Assembly (NCBI GenBank): GCA_022813625.1
Contig: JAKLMB010000058.1
Location: forward strand, 1-64,000
Source: Aaosphaeria pasadenensis
Lineage: Eukaryota; Ascomycota; Dothideomycetes; Pleosporales
Reading direction: 5' to 3'
DNA: 64,000 nucleotides
Part shown: in pieces, positions 43,016 through 54,926 of the stretch
How positions within the stretch are numbered: the stretch's first letter is position 1
How the letters are laid out: every line of letters starts with the position of its first letter
The notes under the pieces: generated by a model
The model's input: the letters and a program-made list of their open reading frames with translations, nothing else
The model's database searches: none
Told to the model about the DNA's origin: nothing
Translations under genes and position numbers: made by a program

Positions 43016-43932
43016 GTTACAGCAATCTTACAGAGGGGATTTGGTTATACCTGAGGGCACTAACACTGATCCTGCAGCGCGCTCGAGATACCCATACACT
43101 GGAACATACACGCCATGTACACGTCCATTTATACACATATCTATACTCGTACACACAAACCCGTAATCTTTAATAGAACAAATTGCGCAGGACAATGCAG
43201 CCAATGTCCTTTTGAGAACCCACTTTTGCATCGTGCGCCCCACAACTTGTACACTCATCTATCTGATATTGCCTTGAGTGGTGCATTGAGAGCCTCACTA
43301 GTCACAACCTCCTATATGGTGTTGTTTTTGAGCGTGTATTGCGAGCCTATCATAGATAAGGCAACTACAGCGCACACCACGTATCTGACAGAAAGAAGAT
43401 TACTAGTTATCAAAAAGCTGAGGCTCCCTAAGATTCCCTATGCTCATTGGAGGCCAGCGAAACACGAGCTGACCGACACGTGATGATCTACGCCACGCGA
43501 GCGGTCGAATGTTTGGGACCTAAGAGCTGGAAGACCCACGCGTGCCACACTTCCGCTTTACGGTCGCCTTTGAAAAGTAGATGCGGCCCCCTTCCGACGA
43601 CCTCAACATGTAAAGAAAGCTTCCACCAACCGTGCAGATTGACTTTGGCGTAAGCGAAACGGTCTCAGGAATTCGAGCAGGCGTCAGGTGTCTCATTGGT
43701 AGAATCCCGGGAAAACAAAACAAAACGTCATAGCACAAGCCAGTCCACTGTGCGCACTCCAACAGCGAACAAAAATTGAATCACCCGTCATCTATGGAGC
43801 TGGATTGAACAGGATTGAACTTGGACGCGCCATTGACATTATATACACAACCGTGTAAGGACTACATTGCGCGAGCTTATGGATTTGGCAACCTCTGTTG
43901 GCCACTAATTACTCCTTCCGCATTCACCAACC
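43016..43932. other. Spacer upstream of IPK1
   Basis: 3' region of the calycin-like gene and promoter of IPK1. No structured element or additional gene seen. Confidence 0.6.
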
Positions 43933-45357
43933 ATGTCGCTCGCTGACTCCCCCAATGGCGATGTCAGCATGGCCTCAGAAACATCAAAGGTCCCAGCGAA
44001 TTCTCTCACGGACACGATGCCTTGCATACTGCGCAAGGCAAAGGATCATTCTTCATCCACCTACTCGCTACATTTCCTAGCCGAAGGCGCCGCCAATGTT
44101 GTCTTCAGCATCCGCCAATCCAGCGGCTCAGATACCCCCTTCGAATTCAAAACCACCAAATCCTCATCGAACAGCGACAAGAAGCTTCCCCTAGGACACG
44201 TCCTGCGCGTGAGCAAAGGCCTCGCAAAGACACCATCATGCCCGGAGATCAAGAAAGACTACGACGAAAAGGTCACCGAGCTGCTCCAATACGCGCACCT
44301 CGAGGACTGCGGCATGCCACTTCAGCTGACGAAACTCGACTCCGAGGTCGTGGCGCATCTCAACCAGGAGATCAAATCGCACTCGCGACGCAAGGTCCAG
44401 ATCCTCGATCGCAAGGAGACGAGGTACGGGCTGCTGATGCAGGACATGTCGCCTATGGCCGGGGAATCCATCACCATCGAAATCAAGCCGAAATGGCTCG
44501 CGCAGTCGCCAAACGCGCCCGAGGGATTGGCTTCGTACAGATGTAGGACCTGTGCGCTGCAGGCGCATAAAAGCAAAGAAGCCAGAGCGAAGCAAGGCCA
44601 GAACGACCCGCACGGAAAGAAAAGGAAGAGGAAGTCGAAAGAATCATCTACGGAGGCTACTCATGACAGAAACCTCGCTGCCGTCGATGCCACATACGTC
44701 TGTCCTCTGCTCTTAGCTCAAGGCGACGCGCATTTCGTGCGACCTTTCGTCCATCGAAAAGTCCGCGAAGCAGCAGACTCGCTATCCAAACCTCTGGACC
44801 CGGCTGTGGAGTCCCGTCTTGTCGAAGCATTGACCGAATACCTCTGCACCGGCCGCGGCCACACCGTCCTGAAAGCCCTGCGACAATACCAAACCGACTA
44901 CGACGCGACGGGCATCCTCGCGCGACCCGAATGGCTCGACCTCGCCAAAGACGCGAAGAAACGGCTCGAGGAGCTCGAAAAGCAGCGCTCCTCCGCCTCA
45001 ACCTCCTCCCGCGCTAAGAATGAGGCCTCTGAAAAGGAGTACGAGGAAACGAAGAGGGAAGCCGGCTGCGTCGAGCGCTTCGACAACAACCTACGGCTCG
45101 CCATGACGCTGCGCGACTGCTCCATCTTCATCAGGGCGAACTACGCGGGCGCTGGGGAGGTCAAGTGCGAGGGCAAGATCGGAGACCTGGATTTCAAGTC
45201 TGTGCAGAAGATTCCGGATTGGAGTGACAAGGAGGAGGAGTTGAGGAATGGGTTGTACTATAGGGGTGCTCACAGTGCGGGCGGGGGAGATAGGGATTAT
45301 AAGGAGGACTGTGCCATTGCGATTGAGTGGAGGAAGAATAGGCCGCGTTGGTGGTAA
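43933..45357 (+). CDS. ipk1: Inositol-pentakisphosphate 2-kinase (IPK1)
   Basis: One exon of 474 residues, ATG in CAACCATGTC context. Hallmarks are the N-lobe nucleotide loop FLAEGAANVVFSI, the VLRVSKG strand with the likely ATP-contacting lysine, LLMQDMSPM at the hinge, and the family signature EIKPKWLAQSPNAPEG...YRCRTCALQAHK beginning near residue 183, which forms the inositol-phosphate and zinc-binding region. LRLAMTLRDCSIFIR near the C-terminus is also typical. The enzyme phosphorylates Ins(1,3,4,5,6)P5 at the 2-position to make phytic acid (InsP6), needed for mRNA export and phosphate signalling; it usually acts in the nucleus. A Lys/Arg-rich insert (GKKRKRKSKESS, about 230-245) may be a nuclear localisation signal. 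The gene is convergent with SPT8. Confidence 0.93.
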   Translation: MSLADSPNGDVSMASETSKVPANSLTDTMPCILRKAKDHSSSTYSLHFLAEGAANVVFSIRQSSGSDTPFEFKTTKSSSNSDKKLPLGHVLRVSKGLAKTPSCPEIKKDYDEKVTELLQYAHLEDCGMPLQLTKLDSEVVAHLNQEIKSHSRRKVQILDRKETRYGLLMQDMSPMAGESITIEIKPKWLAQSPNAPEGLASYRCRTCALQAHKSKEARAKQGQNDPHGKKRKRKSKESSTEATHDRNLAAVDATYVCPLLLAQGDAHFVRPFVHRKVREAADSLSKPLDPAVESRLVEALTEYLCTGRGHTVLKALRQYQTDYDATGILARPEWLDLAKDAKKRLEELEKQRSSASTSSRAKNEASEKEYEETKREAGCVERFDNNLRLAMTLRDCSIFIRANYAGAGEVKCEGKIGDLDFKSVQKIPDWSDKEEELRNGLYYRGAHSAGGGDRDYKEDCAIAIEWRKNRPRWW

Positions 45358-46216
45358 ATTCGACCTCACATCCACGATGGAAGACACTGGACGTGGAGGG
45401 CCCGGTCTTCCGCCTGGCCACTTGCTGTAATGACTTGGAATTGCTTAGGCAAACTTCGCTGCACGTCACTACTCAGACCGAATTCGGATTTCTAGGAGTA
45501 GGCGAAAAAAGGCGTTTAGGAGCCGGGGATCATTCTGGATGGAGGGAGATACCTGTTCATGGGGGGATGGGACTTCGAGGGGAGTTTATACCCATTTCTT
45601 CTTCTTGCTTTCACTGCCCTTATTAATTCGGTCCCATTCTTTTGCGCCCGTTCACGACGTGTGCAATTGTTGCGTGCGGTATAGTTATCGTGTAATAGCT
45701 TCTTAGACTTCATAAAGCTTAATTAATGCTCAGTTTATCACTCTTCTTGCACGGTGGAGATTTCTGGAAACAGACACGTCACAGATCAAAAAGCCCACAG
45801 TGGATATTGTTGCTCATGTATATTTTGTATCGCTTTTTGTCCTCACAGACAAGCTAGATCGAATAGACCTCAGGGTAGGGCCAGAACAGACCGGCGGTCG
45901 TGATGCTAACGAACTATATGCGATGAAGAACTGATGCTTTCTTCGTCGCGGTGATAATATCTTCAGCTAATTATGATTTTTTGATAGACCCCTAACGATA
46001 ACAAAATCACAGATGATGAACCCGGCGCCGCGGGAGATAATGGGTCCCTGGGTATAAAGTAGTACCAAAACGTAAAAAAAACGATAGAGGGAAAAATGAA
46101 TATCAACACCGCCCACAAAGACGACAACGATAGCAGCAGCATAGAACGGAACCAATGCTCCAAAGCACGCCTCCAAATGCCGCGCCGTACTAGCTAAGGA
46201 AGCTTTTCGTCCGCGT
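45358..46216. other. Convergent 3' spacer between IPK1 and SPT8
   Basis: Only the two 3' regions. Minus-strand frames at 45963-46278 partly overlap the last SPT8 exon and look like shadows. Confidence 0.6.
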
Positions 46217-48406
46217 TCATGATCCAATACCGATTTCGTAACCGAGCAACACTTCCGTTGTAGCGCCTTCCCAGCCACGATTGCCGCCCGTCGAGATCAT
46301 GAATGAGCACGTAGGATCGAGGTAGAGCTGGGAGATGACGCCGGTCCTATGGCCGGGGACGATGAGGTAGGGGACTGCTGCTTTGGTTGTTTCTTGCTCG
46401 CGGAGGTCGTAGAGACGGAGGATGTCGAATGAGGCGCTACGTAAGTGGTTAGCCAGATATACTGGTTAGAGGTGTTTCGCTCTGAAGTGCTTGTGAGTTA
46501 CGAAGATAAGATGTGCCTTACCAAACAAGGTGCTTCGCGTTGGGCATCGCCCGAACGGCGCTCACGGCGCCACTGACGCTGGGGAACTTGAAGGTCCGAC
46601 GAGGCTCCCTAAGGCCCTTGTGCAAGCTATACTCTTCTACTGTGCCGTTTCTCCTTCCTGCGTAGATGAAGTTTCCATCAGGTGACCAGCAGGCATTCAT
46701 GCACCATGGAGGTGTGTTTCTTGTAGGCGTGATCCGCGCGACCGGGTTTTGTTGCCGTCGGTCCCATATTCTGAGTGTTCCGTCGATGGAGGCGTCGACG
46801 AATGTTGTCTCGGAGGAGTCTGGCTGCTCTGCTTTGGCGCCATTCTGGGTTGTGATTATTTCTTCTGAGTGCGGTAGGCCGTTGACGACCACGGGAGCGT
46901 CATCGTCGGTGGCGCCGTTCACTACAGGTTCAGTCGGCTGTGGAGCTGATTCGCTGGTGGGTTCTGCGGGCTTCTCGGCCTCGGGAGCCTGTACTGGCCC
47001 GCCGATGTCCATCATGTCAAGATCCGGCTGGGCATCTTCGTCAGCCTGCTGGATGCCGTTGGCAATGGCTCTCGAGAACTCATCCTCATCGTCATCACCG
47101 AATGGCGCAAGTGCTGAGGGGGCACCAGAAGGATCCTTATCGTCTCCAAAGAGCGAATTGTTATCGCCAAACAACGAGTCATTCTCGGGGGACCCGGGCG
47201 CGTCGTCATTGTTAATTTCAGTCGAAGGCTGGTTTGTACGTTGTGCTGAGACACCATTCGACACTCCGTTCGGCTGCGGCCGCGCTCCATTATTGGATGA
47301 GAAAGTCCCATTTGATTGCGGCATAGTGTCTGTGTCTTGAGGAATGGGCAGTGTCGAAAGTGGACGTTGCTCGATAGCAGAAATCTGACTACCGCTGGTC
47401 TCAAATTTCCGCTTTACTTGTCCAGTATGAAGATCCCAATCGATAATGGTCTTGTCCCAGCTACCGGAGAGAACAGATTGTTCATCTTGCGATAGTGTCA
47501 ACACAGAAACAGCAGATGTATGTTGTCGGAGCGTTGTTATCCGTTTGCCTTCTTCGTGCCGGACTGATTGGAGATTTATTCCTCCTGACTCTAATCCGGA
47601 GAGCAGCCACAGTGACTGATGATGAACGGCCAGAGAGTATACGGGAGATAGAGATGAGGAGTAATCGGACGCTCGGTCTAGATCATGTTAAATCTCCAAT
47701 TTCCTCAATCATTTGGTGCGCTTACCATCCTCATTCTCCCAATAGCTCAATAGTACACCTGCTTTCGTGACGCTGTCGACGAACGGATGTCTTTGAGCCA
47801 CAGTGAGGGCGAGCTTTCCATTGGCAGTATCTACCCAATTGAACTTCCTTATGTATCCATCTGCGCCGCCGCTAAAGACCCAGCGCATGTCGGGCGTCGA
47901 CGTAATCGCATTAATCGAGGTACTATGTGGAGCAGCAATCGTAGGAACAATATCGTAAACGGGCGCGGTGAAAGCTTCAGGGCGGATTGAGGGTCGAAAA
48001 GGAAGTCCGCCTATATGGGACACCGAAGCAGTCCGGGGAGAGGGCGAAGTGAGCGTGACTGTGGGATTCGTGTTTGACCGCGACGGTCCTGGAGTACCGC
48101 CATTTGGTAGGCTCCCTCGTGGTCGCTGTGATGGGCTTTCGGGCTCGTCTTGGTCGTCATCATCATTGTCACCATCGCCATCATCATCGTCATTGTCGCC
48201 ATCGTCGCCATCACCATCGCCGTCGTCGACGTCTTGGTCGCCATCAGGGTCGTTGTCGGCATCATCCGCATCTTCCATCACCTCGTCTTCGTGCTCATTC
48301 TCTGAGCTAGTATCTGGGGAGCCTACAGTATACATGAGATTGGTATGTAGTATTAGATTTCAAAACAATTACCAGCTCCGTTATCGTCATCATCTTCGAA
48401 GTTCAT
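46217..48406 (-). CDS. spt8: SPT8, SAGA complex WD40 subunit
   Basis: Four exons on the minus strand: 48373-48406, 47726-48322, 46522-47677 and 46217-46436, together 668 residues. The introns are 50, 48 and 85 nt with GTAATT, GTAAGC and GTAAGG donors; all phases match. The N-terminus (MNFEDDDDNGAGSPD) is followed by a very acidic Asp/Gly tract to about residue 65. Then come the signature PVYDIVPTIAAPHSTSINAITSTPDMRWVFSGGADGYIRKFNW and further WD40 repeats (SLWLLSGLESGGINLQSVRH, VLSGSWDKTIIDWDL, FVDASIDGTLRIWDRR, CWSPDGNFIYAGRRNGTVEEY, ASFDILRLYDL). A long Asn/Ser/Asp/Glu-rich insert interrupts the propeller between repeats, as in other fungi. SPT8 binds TBP and modulates its delivery to promoters in the SAGA coactivator. 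It is divergent from the helicase gene. Confidence 0.95.
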
Positions 48407-49785
48407 ACTGTGCCATTCAACAATTGGGGAACAAGGAGGACCCGGGGGAGAAGAAGATCCGTATGGTATCAAAGATCAGTTAGCTAAGGTGTTTGATATA
48501 CTTGGTCTATCGAGAGAATCGCATCCAGTCGTACGATCGAAAGCTCAGCGCAGCGGGCTGTCGCAAGTCTAAGGTCCAGGGATGCCGATCTATAGATGAG
48601 GCTCGAGCGGGACATAGGCCAAGACACTGGGGGAAGTTGAGAGCAATTGCTGACTAATCTTCGCAGCCAATCATGCATCAGGCCTCCAACCCATTCCCAG
48701 ACGTGCAGAAAGCAACCATCTGATTTCTAGTCCGCCAGACGATTCGATTCGATGGCGGAATAAATGAGTCTCGATGCCCCCGCCGCTCTTGGGTGCAAAA
48801 GCCGAGTGTGGGGAGGGATAGAATGATCGAATTTCAAAATACTCAGGCATGGATCTAGTTGATATGTAATGAAGTTCTCTCTGTATATATACGATGGACT
48901 GTACTTACCAATTCACCAGGCCGCGACCCTTGGGACCTTCAAAGAAATCATATCCCTAGATGATTTCAATATCGACCATCTAATCGAATCTCCCAGCTCC
49001 CATGCATGGACGAAGAGGGGCCTTGGGACCCGTTGTCTGGCTAGCCAGATGAAGTCAAACCAATTTCAGATGATTCTAGACATGGTATACATTAGCTGTT
49101 ACATTCCGCCATCTGAACAGCACTGTCGTTCTCTAATGCCCCTTATCCATGAAATATAGAAACAAGCATACGCTTTGTGATGCTCGATGTACGCCACACA
49201 GCTTCTAGAGGCACGGTGTCTGCAATTGTCTGGGCTGCAGAGGATTGAAAGGGTTGGAACGACAGGTTTCACCCACCATCACTACTCTGTCTTCAGCAGT
49301 GGTGACGACCAAAAGTGGCTGACTTCACTTTGAAGCTCTATTTTAGGATGGCATCACGTATGGGGTGCCCCTGGTCAACCATTTTGTCGGTCAATCAGTC
49401 AGTTAGTCAATCACAGGCCTCACTGATGCCAGATCTGGTCCTCCTTAATGTACTGCGTTTGTCACATTTCACGGCTGGTTCAGAAAACGTACTAATATAG
49501 GAATCACCTGCAAGTTTTGCTCAAGTGATGCACCTACCCGTGATTCTTGGTGTGGCGGTTTTGCGTTTGTTTTCCGTCACTGTTCAAGCACTGACACTTT
49601 ACCTTCTCCCCTCCGCGCGCCTTCCTTCATCCTACCCCAGCGACAACCACATCCGCGCCGTACTCATCCCCAACCTCTGGAAATACATTCTATTTCTACT
49701 TTCACTGCTCTGCCTTCCCTTTACTGACTTTGTCTTGCCTTGTCTTGACTAGGCCATACTTCTCCACTGTGCCGCTGCCGCTGAA
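48407..49785. other. Divergent promoter between SPT8 and helicase genes
   Basis: No gene seen. The last 250 bp before 49786 are pyrimidine-rich, consistent with the leader of the rightward helicase gene. Small open frames at 48869 and 49315 lack coding character. Confidence 0.6.
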
Positions 49786-52700
49786 ATGGCAAAAAAAGGG
49801 CGCAAGCAGAGGGGGCGCCCAGCCCGTCCAAATCCACCTGGGCGTCATTTGAACGGAGCATCCAATATATACAACGCCCTGAGTATCGATCAGCCTGGTA
49901 AGTGCAATCATTGTTCTTCTTTGGCCTGGGCTCCCATGACAAGTTTGGGGCAACAGTCGGTGTGGCCTCATACCCCTCTCATGGCTGGGGCACTCTCTTT
50001 CATTTCTCTCACCCGTCCTTCATTAACGTACCTGCTAACTGAACTCTTCTGATTCTGCAGGTGGAGAGATGAACGCTCACCTTCCTGAGCGGCTCGGCAC
50101 TGCGGCTCATCATCACGAAGGCATGGCCAACCAAGCAACCATCGGTTCAAGACCAAACAATGACATTCGTGATTACTTCCGAGGGCCTCGAGAGCTCCGA
50201 GCACCAACTAGCTCATGGCTTGAGAAACCCGAGATTCCCACTCATTCAGAGTTTCTGCCGCAGAGCCATCCTGCCTCGGACGCACAGCGAATCATCGATG
50301 TGAACGATGGTCCCGAGCCGAATAAAGTGAAGGGGCCACATCAAGGCAAAGAAGATTACCTTCGCTCTTTGTATAATCTTGCAAGGGAGGATGCAATAAG
50401 GCCACTTCGAGACGCCATCGAGCAAGTTCGCAGATCTCCATGGCAAGACGAAAGTGACTTCGACGGTGCCAGTGGCAGTCTTGGTCTGTACGAACCGGTC
50501 TACCTGACGTCTATTATTGCTGCTGGGCGCGGACTCGGTATACGCATGGCCTTCTCACTCGGACGTGTTAAAAAACACATCCGGTGGGAACAGTCGAAAA
50601 GGCTTATCACTGGGTCTTTGGTGGCCTTGTCGCCTGTGGATGACTGTTTTCAGTCCAAGTGCGTTCTGGCTGTCGTAGCAGCCCGGCCTATGGATTTATT
50701 GCACCAAAACCCACCCGAAATCGACTTGTTTTTTGCTCGTGCAGAAGAGATTGAAGTCGACCCGATGAAGCGGTGGATAATGGTGGAAAGCCGATCAAGC
50801 TTTTTCGAGGCCAGTCGCCATACTTTGCTGGCACTACAACATATGATGCAAGAGCCGTTTCCCCTTTCTGAGCATCTAGTGCAGGTCCAGGCAGACGTTG
50901 AGCCTCCTAAATATGTCCAAACTAATCCTTACACGGACATGAGCAGCCTAGTGTCAATGGAGGATATCCAGGATTTCCGCAATGTCAACATTCTTGAGGA
51001 CTGGCCTTCAAACGAATCACACGGCCTTGACACATCACAGTCGAACGCATTAAAGCAGATACTGACTAGTCGTCTAGCTATTGTTCAAGGCTCGCCGGGT
51101 ACTGGCAAAACTTATGTTTCTGTCGTTGCATTGAAGATCCTGCTCTCCAATTTGGCGGATTTGGGAGGGGCTCCAATCATTGTGACCTGCCAAACGAACC
51201 ACGCCCTTGACCAGTTGCTCTGGCATGTATATGAGTTTGAGAAAGACTTCATACGCCTTGGTGGACGATCGAAGGACAACGTCACCATCAAGAAGCGAAC
51301 GCTCTTTGAGGTGCGCCAAGGTATGTCGGAACCTAGGCACCCTCAAGGAGGCAGATCTGTCTTTGCAAGGTTGAGACAGGTTACATCTGCCATGGAGAAG
51401 TTGTTGTGGCCTCTAATGCTCGGTAACTCGCCTATTGACCACAAGATACTCGTTAAGTTTGGTATAATCACTGCAGAACAGGGCGAATCAATTGAGGCAA
51501 TCAACGCTATGGGAATGAGTACCCAGGGACCCGATACATACGGTCTGAAGATGGAGCAGTGGCTTGGTAAATGCGTGACGCCATGTCTGCGCCCCCTCCA
51601 ACCGGAAGATTTTGCGGACCATGAAGAGGACGCCGAAGACTATGAAATCGAGAAGCTGCAAGAGATAGAAGCGGAGGCACAAGACGACAGTTTGGACACT
51701 TTAAAGGGGACCACTTTCCATATCAGCGACAACGTCATGGGCAGAAGCGGGACTCTATTGAATGACGAACAGATCGAGACGATACTTCGGACCGACGACT
51801 TGACTACTGTACCCATATCGCACCGTGGACCCATCTATAACTACTTCCAACGGAAGTTGAAGCAGAAGATAAGTGTAGAATTTCGAAAGCTCGCAGTAGA
51901 GTACGAGAAGTTTGTTAAGGAGCGTCGAATTCATCTTTGGGAGCAGGATCTTGAAATTCTGAAAAGCCAGCGTCTTGTTGGCATGACTACGACAGGATTA
52001 AGCAAATATCGCGCCCTTATCTCTGCTTTGAAGCCGAAGGTGGTCCTGGTAGAAGAGGCCGCGGAGACCCTGGAGCCTCCTGTTACGGCTGCATGCCTGC
52101 CATCCGTGGAGCACCTCATCCTGGTCGGAGATCATCAGCAGCTGCGGCCTCATTGCCAAACTAAAGAGTTTGAAGGCAAACCATTCAACTTCAATGTGTC
52201 CCTATTTGAGCGAATGGTAAAGAACAAAGTGCAGATGAGTTGTCTCACTCGACAGCGGCGTATGTTGCCAGAGATTCGTTCCCTGCTGACGCCGATCTAT
52301 GGGAACATACTGGAAGACCACCCAAGCGTTAAGGACACTAGCAATCGCCCGCCAGTCGAAGGCATGGGTACTGATACGTTCTTCTTTACTCACGAGTGGG
52401 AAGAACGACAAGATGCCCTCATGTCGTATGTCAACCCTGATGAAGCTAAGATGATAATTGGTCTAGTGAACTACTTAATGCTCAATGGTGTCGAGGCCAG
52501 CAAGATAACCATTCTTACTTTCTACAACGGACAACGCAAGGAGATCTTCAAACAACTTTGCCGGCACGAGAACCTAAGGGGTCACACTTTCACCATCGTT
52601 ACAGTGGATTCATATCAAGGCGAAGAGAACGACATCGTCTTGCTATCTTTGGTGAGGAGCAATGACCGACGCAAGATTGGGTTTCTGGACGTCATCAATC

Positions 52701-53729
52701 GCGTCTGTGTAGCCTTATCCCGTGCCAGGCGTGGGTTCTATCTGTTCGGAGACGCAGAGGGAATGGCCGTGGCCAGCGATTTATGGGGAGAAGTCGTGAA
52801 GATAATGTGTAACAGGAGCAAGATTGAGCAGGGATGCCGACCACCAAGGGGCCAACCACTGCGCGTTGGCTACTTTCTACCTCTTCAATGTATTACGCAC
52901 AAGCGAAAATGGTGGATCGGAAGTAAGTGCAGCAATCCCGATTTGATATCGACTGCTAACACACGAACAGCGCCCGAGGATTGGAACTATATCAATGGCG
53001 GGTGTGACGAGAAATGTTGCAGCGTCCTGCCTTGTGGGCATAATTGTACACTTTTCTGCCATCCGTAAGTTGTCTTCATTCATCGAATCGAATCGAATCG
53101 TTTCTCACGCACATAGGTTTTCACATGATCAGATCAACTGTATGCAGAAGTGTCAGAAATATGTAGAGGCATGTGGTCATCCATGCACTACGCTGTGCTG
53201 CGACCCTTGCAAGTGCCAGACCTGTGAGCAGCTCGACACCGGATCAAGGTCGCTCCTTAAAAAGGGGCCAAAGGCAGGAGGAATGCAAGCGCAATTCCCA
53301 ACGAGACAACCCATTACTCGCCAGGCGGCCGCCGCTGGCCCATCAGCCTCCAAGACCAAAGCTGCCAGCAACTCCGGCGCCAACAGCACCCGACGCATTG
53401 CCGGCCAGGTAATCGAGAGCACCGAATGGGCCGACTACACCATTCGAGGTGCGCAGGAAGACGATCAGCAGTACGCCAGGACCGCCCGCGAAAACGAGCA
53501 GAACCTCGCAGACTTCCACATCAACGAGACCCAATCAGTTAGGCGCAACGGGAACGCTTCACCTGAAAAGCTGATCGAGATATCTCCAGATCTGCCCCCG
53601 GCTGCAAGCCTGCCTCTGAAGGACACAACAAACATGTTGATTGACCTCGGCGAGGAAAGCCCAGCTGAGGCTACCCCAACCTTGCGTCCACCACCAGGAT
53701 TCGAGGCTTTCATGAACCTTCTCGATTGA
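49786..53729 (+). CDS. NFX1-type zinc-finger SF1 helicase (ZNFX1/Hrr1/SAD-3-like)
   Basis: Four exons, 49786-49897, 50061-52922, 52971-53064 and 53117-53729, give 1226 residues; introns of 163, 48 and 52 nt have canonical borders (GTAAGT donors; GCAG, ACAG and ATAG acceptors) and matching phases. UPF1-family superfamily 1 helicase motifs appear in order: GSPGTGKT (Walker A, about 381-388), QTNHALDQLL (Ia), LVEEAAE (II, about 701), LVGDHQQLRP (III), TFYNGQRKEI, TVDSYQGEENDIVLLSLVRS (V) and VALSRARRGFYLFGD (VI). A Cys/His-rich NFX1-type module follows (CCSVLPCGHNCTLFCHP ... CGHPCTTLCCDPCKCQTC). The C-terminal 170 residues are low complexity. Animal ZNFX1, fission yeast Hrr1 and Neurospora SAD-3 share this plan and act in small-RNA silencing with RNA-dependent RNA polymerases. 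A similar role is inferred. Confidence 0.93.
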
Positions 53730-54926
53730 GTTCGCTCAAAATACACGACCCCGTGTGCATACGGGACAAACGGGTGATCAATATGTACGATGGATATGTA
53801 AGATGATACACAACACTGCGAGTATAATTAACAACCTGAACGGATCCCCTTTTCAAGGCCATACAGATTCGGGAGACATGCAGATAAACCCATTGGATTG
53901 ACGTCGAAGAGTACACGATGAAGGGATGAGTAAGATACATCAGACATGGAGACAGACAGTCAATCAATGAATCAATCACAAGTACTATAAACAACATGAC
54001 CATTCATAGAGCACCCGTGATACTAATCCCTTGCCCCTCGCAAAAACACCAACTCTCATGCTGTTTGCGAAAAGACAAAATCCGCGACCTACGTTCTGCT
54101 TAACCCATGGGAAAGTTAACTAGCTTTCCCGGGTGTATGATGATGTACCCAACCGCCCCTCCCTCTTCTCGCTTTGTCATGCATTGATACCTTGCACCTG
54201 TGTGCTATTACTTACGAAGAACAGTGATGCCAAATATCAACCCTCACATGCCCTGGGCCGGCGTCGCCCTTCCCTACATCTCAACATGCCTTTACCTACA
54301 CCCGATACCAGAAGTCCCACCCATGAAAAGCAAAAGAGTATAGAGAGACAGGAGAGATGACACGAGACGCGCTACATCGAGCGGGAGTGCCGATTTGTTA
54401 GGATACCAGTCCTGTTTATGTGAACAAGAAGGAAGAAAGATGAATCGGACTGTGATGGAAGGAGAAGGTTGAGTTGTGGTTGTTAACAACAATTTGTCCA
54501 GCCATAGATTCATTCACATACGAACGCTGAGGCGGAAGTTGTAAATGGAGGTAACATGCGAGGAAGGAGTTGGAGGGCAGGGTGAAGGTGAGAGCATCAG
54601 TGACACTTACTAAACACTTAGGGTCGTTAGGGTTAATTTAGGATTTAGGAAAGGGTTAGAAGAGTTAGAGAGCTTAGGAGTAGAGCGGAATCTATTTGAA
54701 TTATATGAGAAAGGACTTTGTTTTATCTTGTTATCAGCCACTGAGGAAAAAAGTGGTGGCCAACGATCATTTACCGCCACCGAGCGAGGATCAGAGTTGA
54801 ACTGGGAAAATGAAGGTGCAATCCAACATGAAAACAAACAAACCCTTAATAAATACATCCTCATCAGCCAACATCTTCACTGTCCTGTTTCATCTACTCG
54901 TTTTATTTCATCCCCACCATGCCACC
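53730..54926. other. Spacer downstream of helicase gene
   Basis: Contains degenerate TTAGGG-type copies at about 54615-54690 and otherwise nothing I can name. The right end is the possible promoter of the small gene at 54927. Confidence 0.55.
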
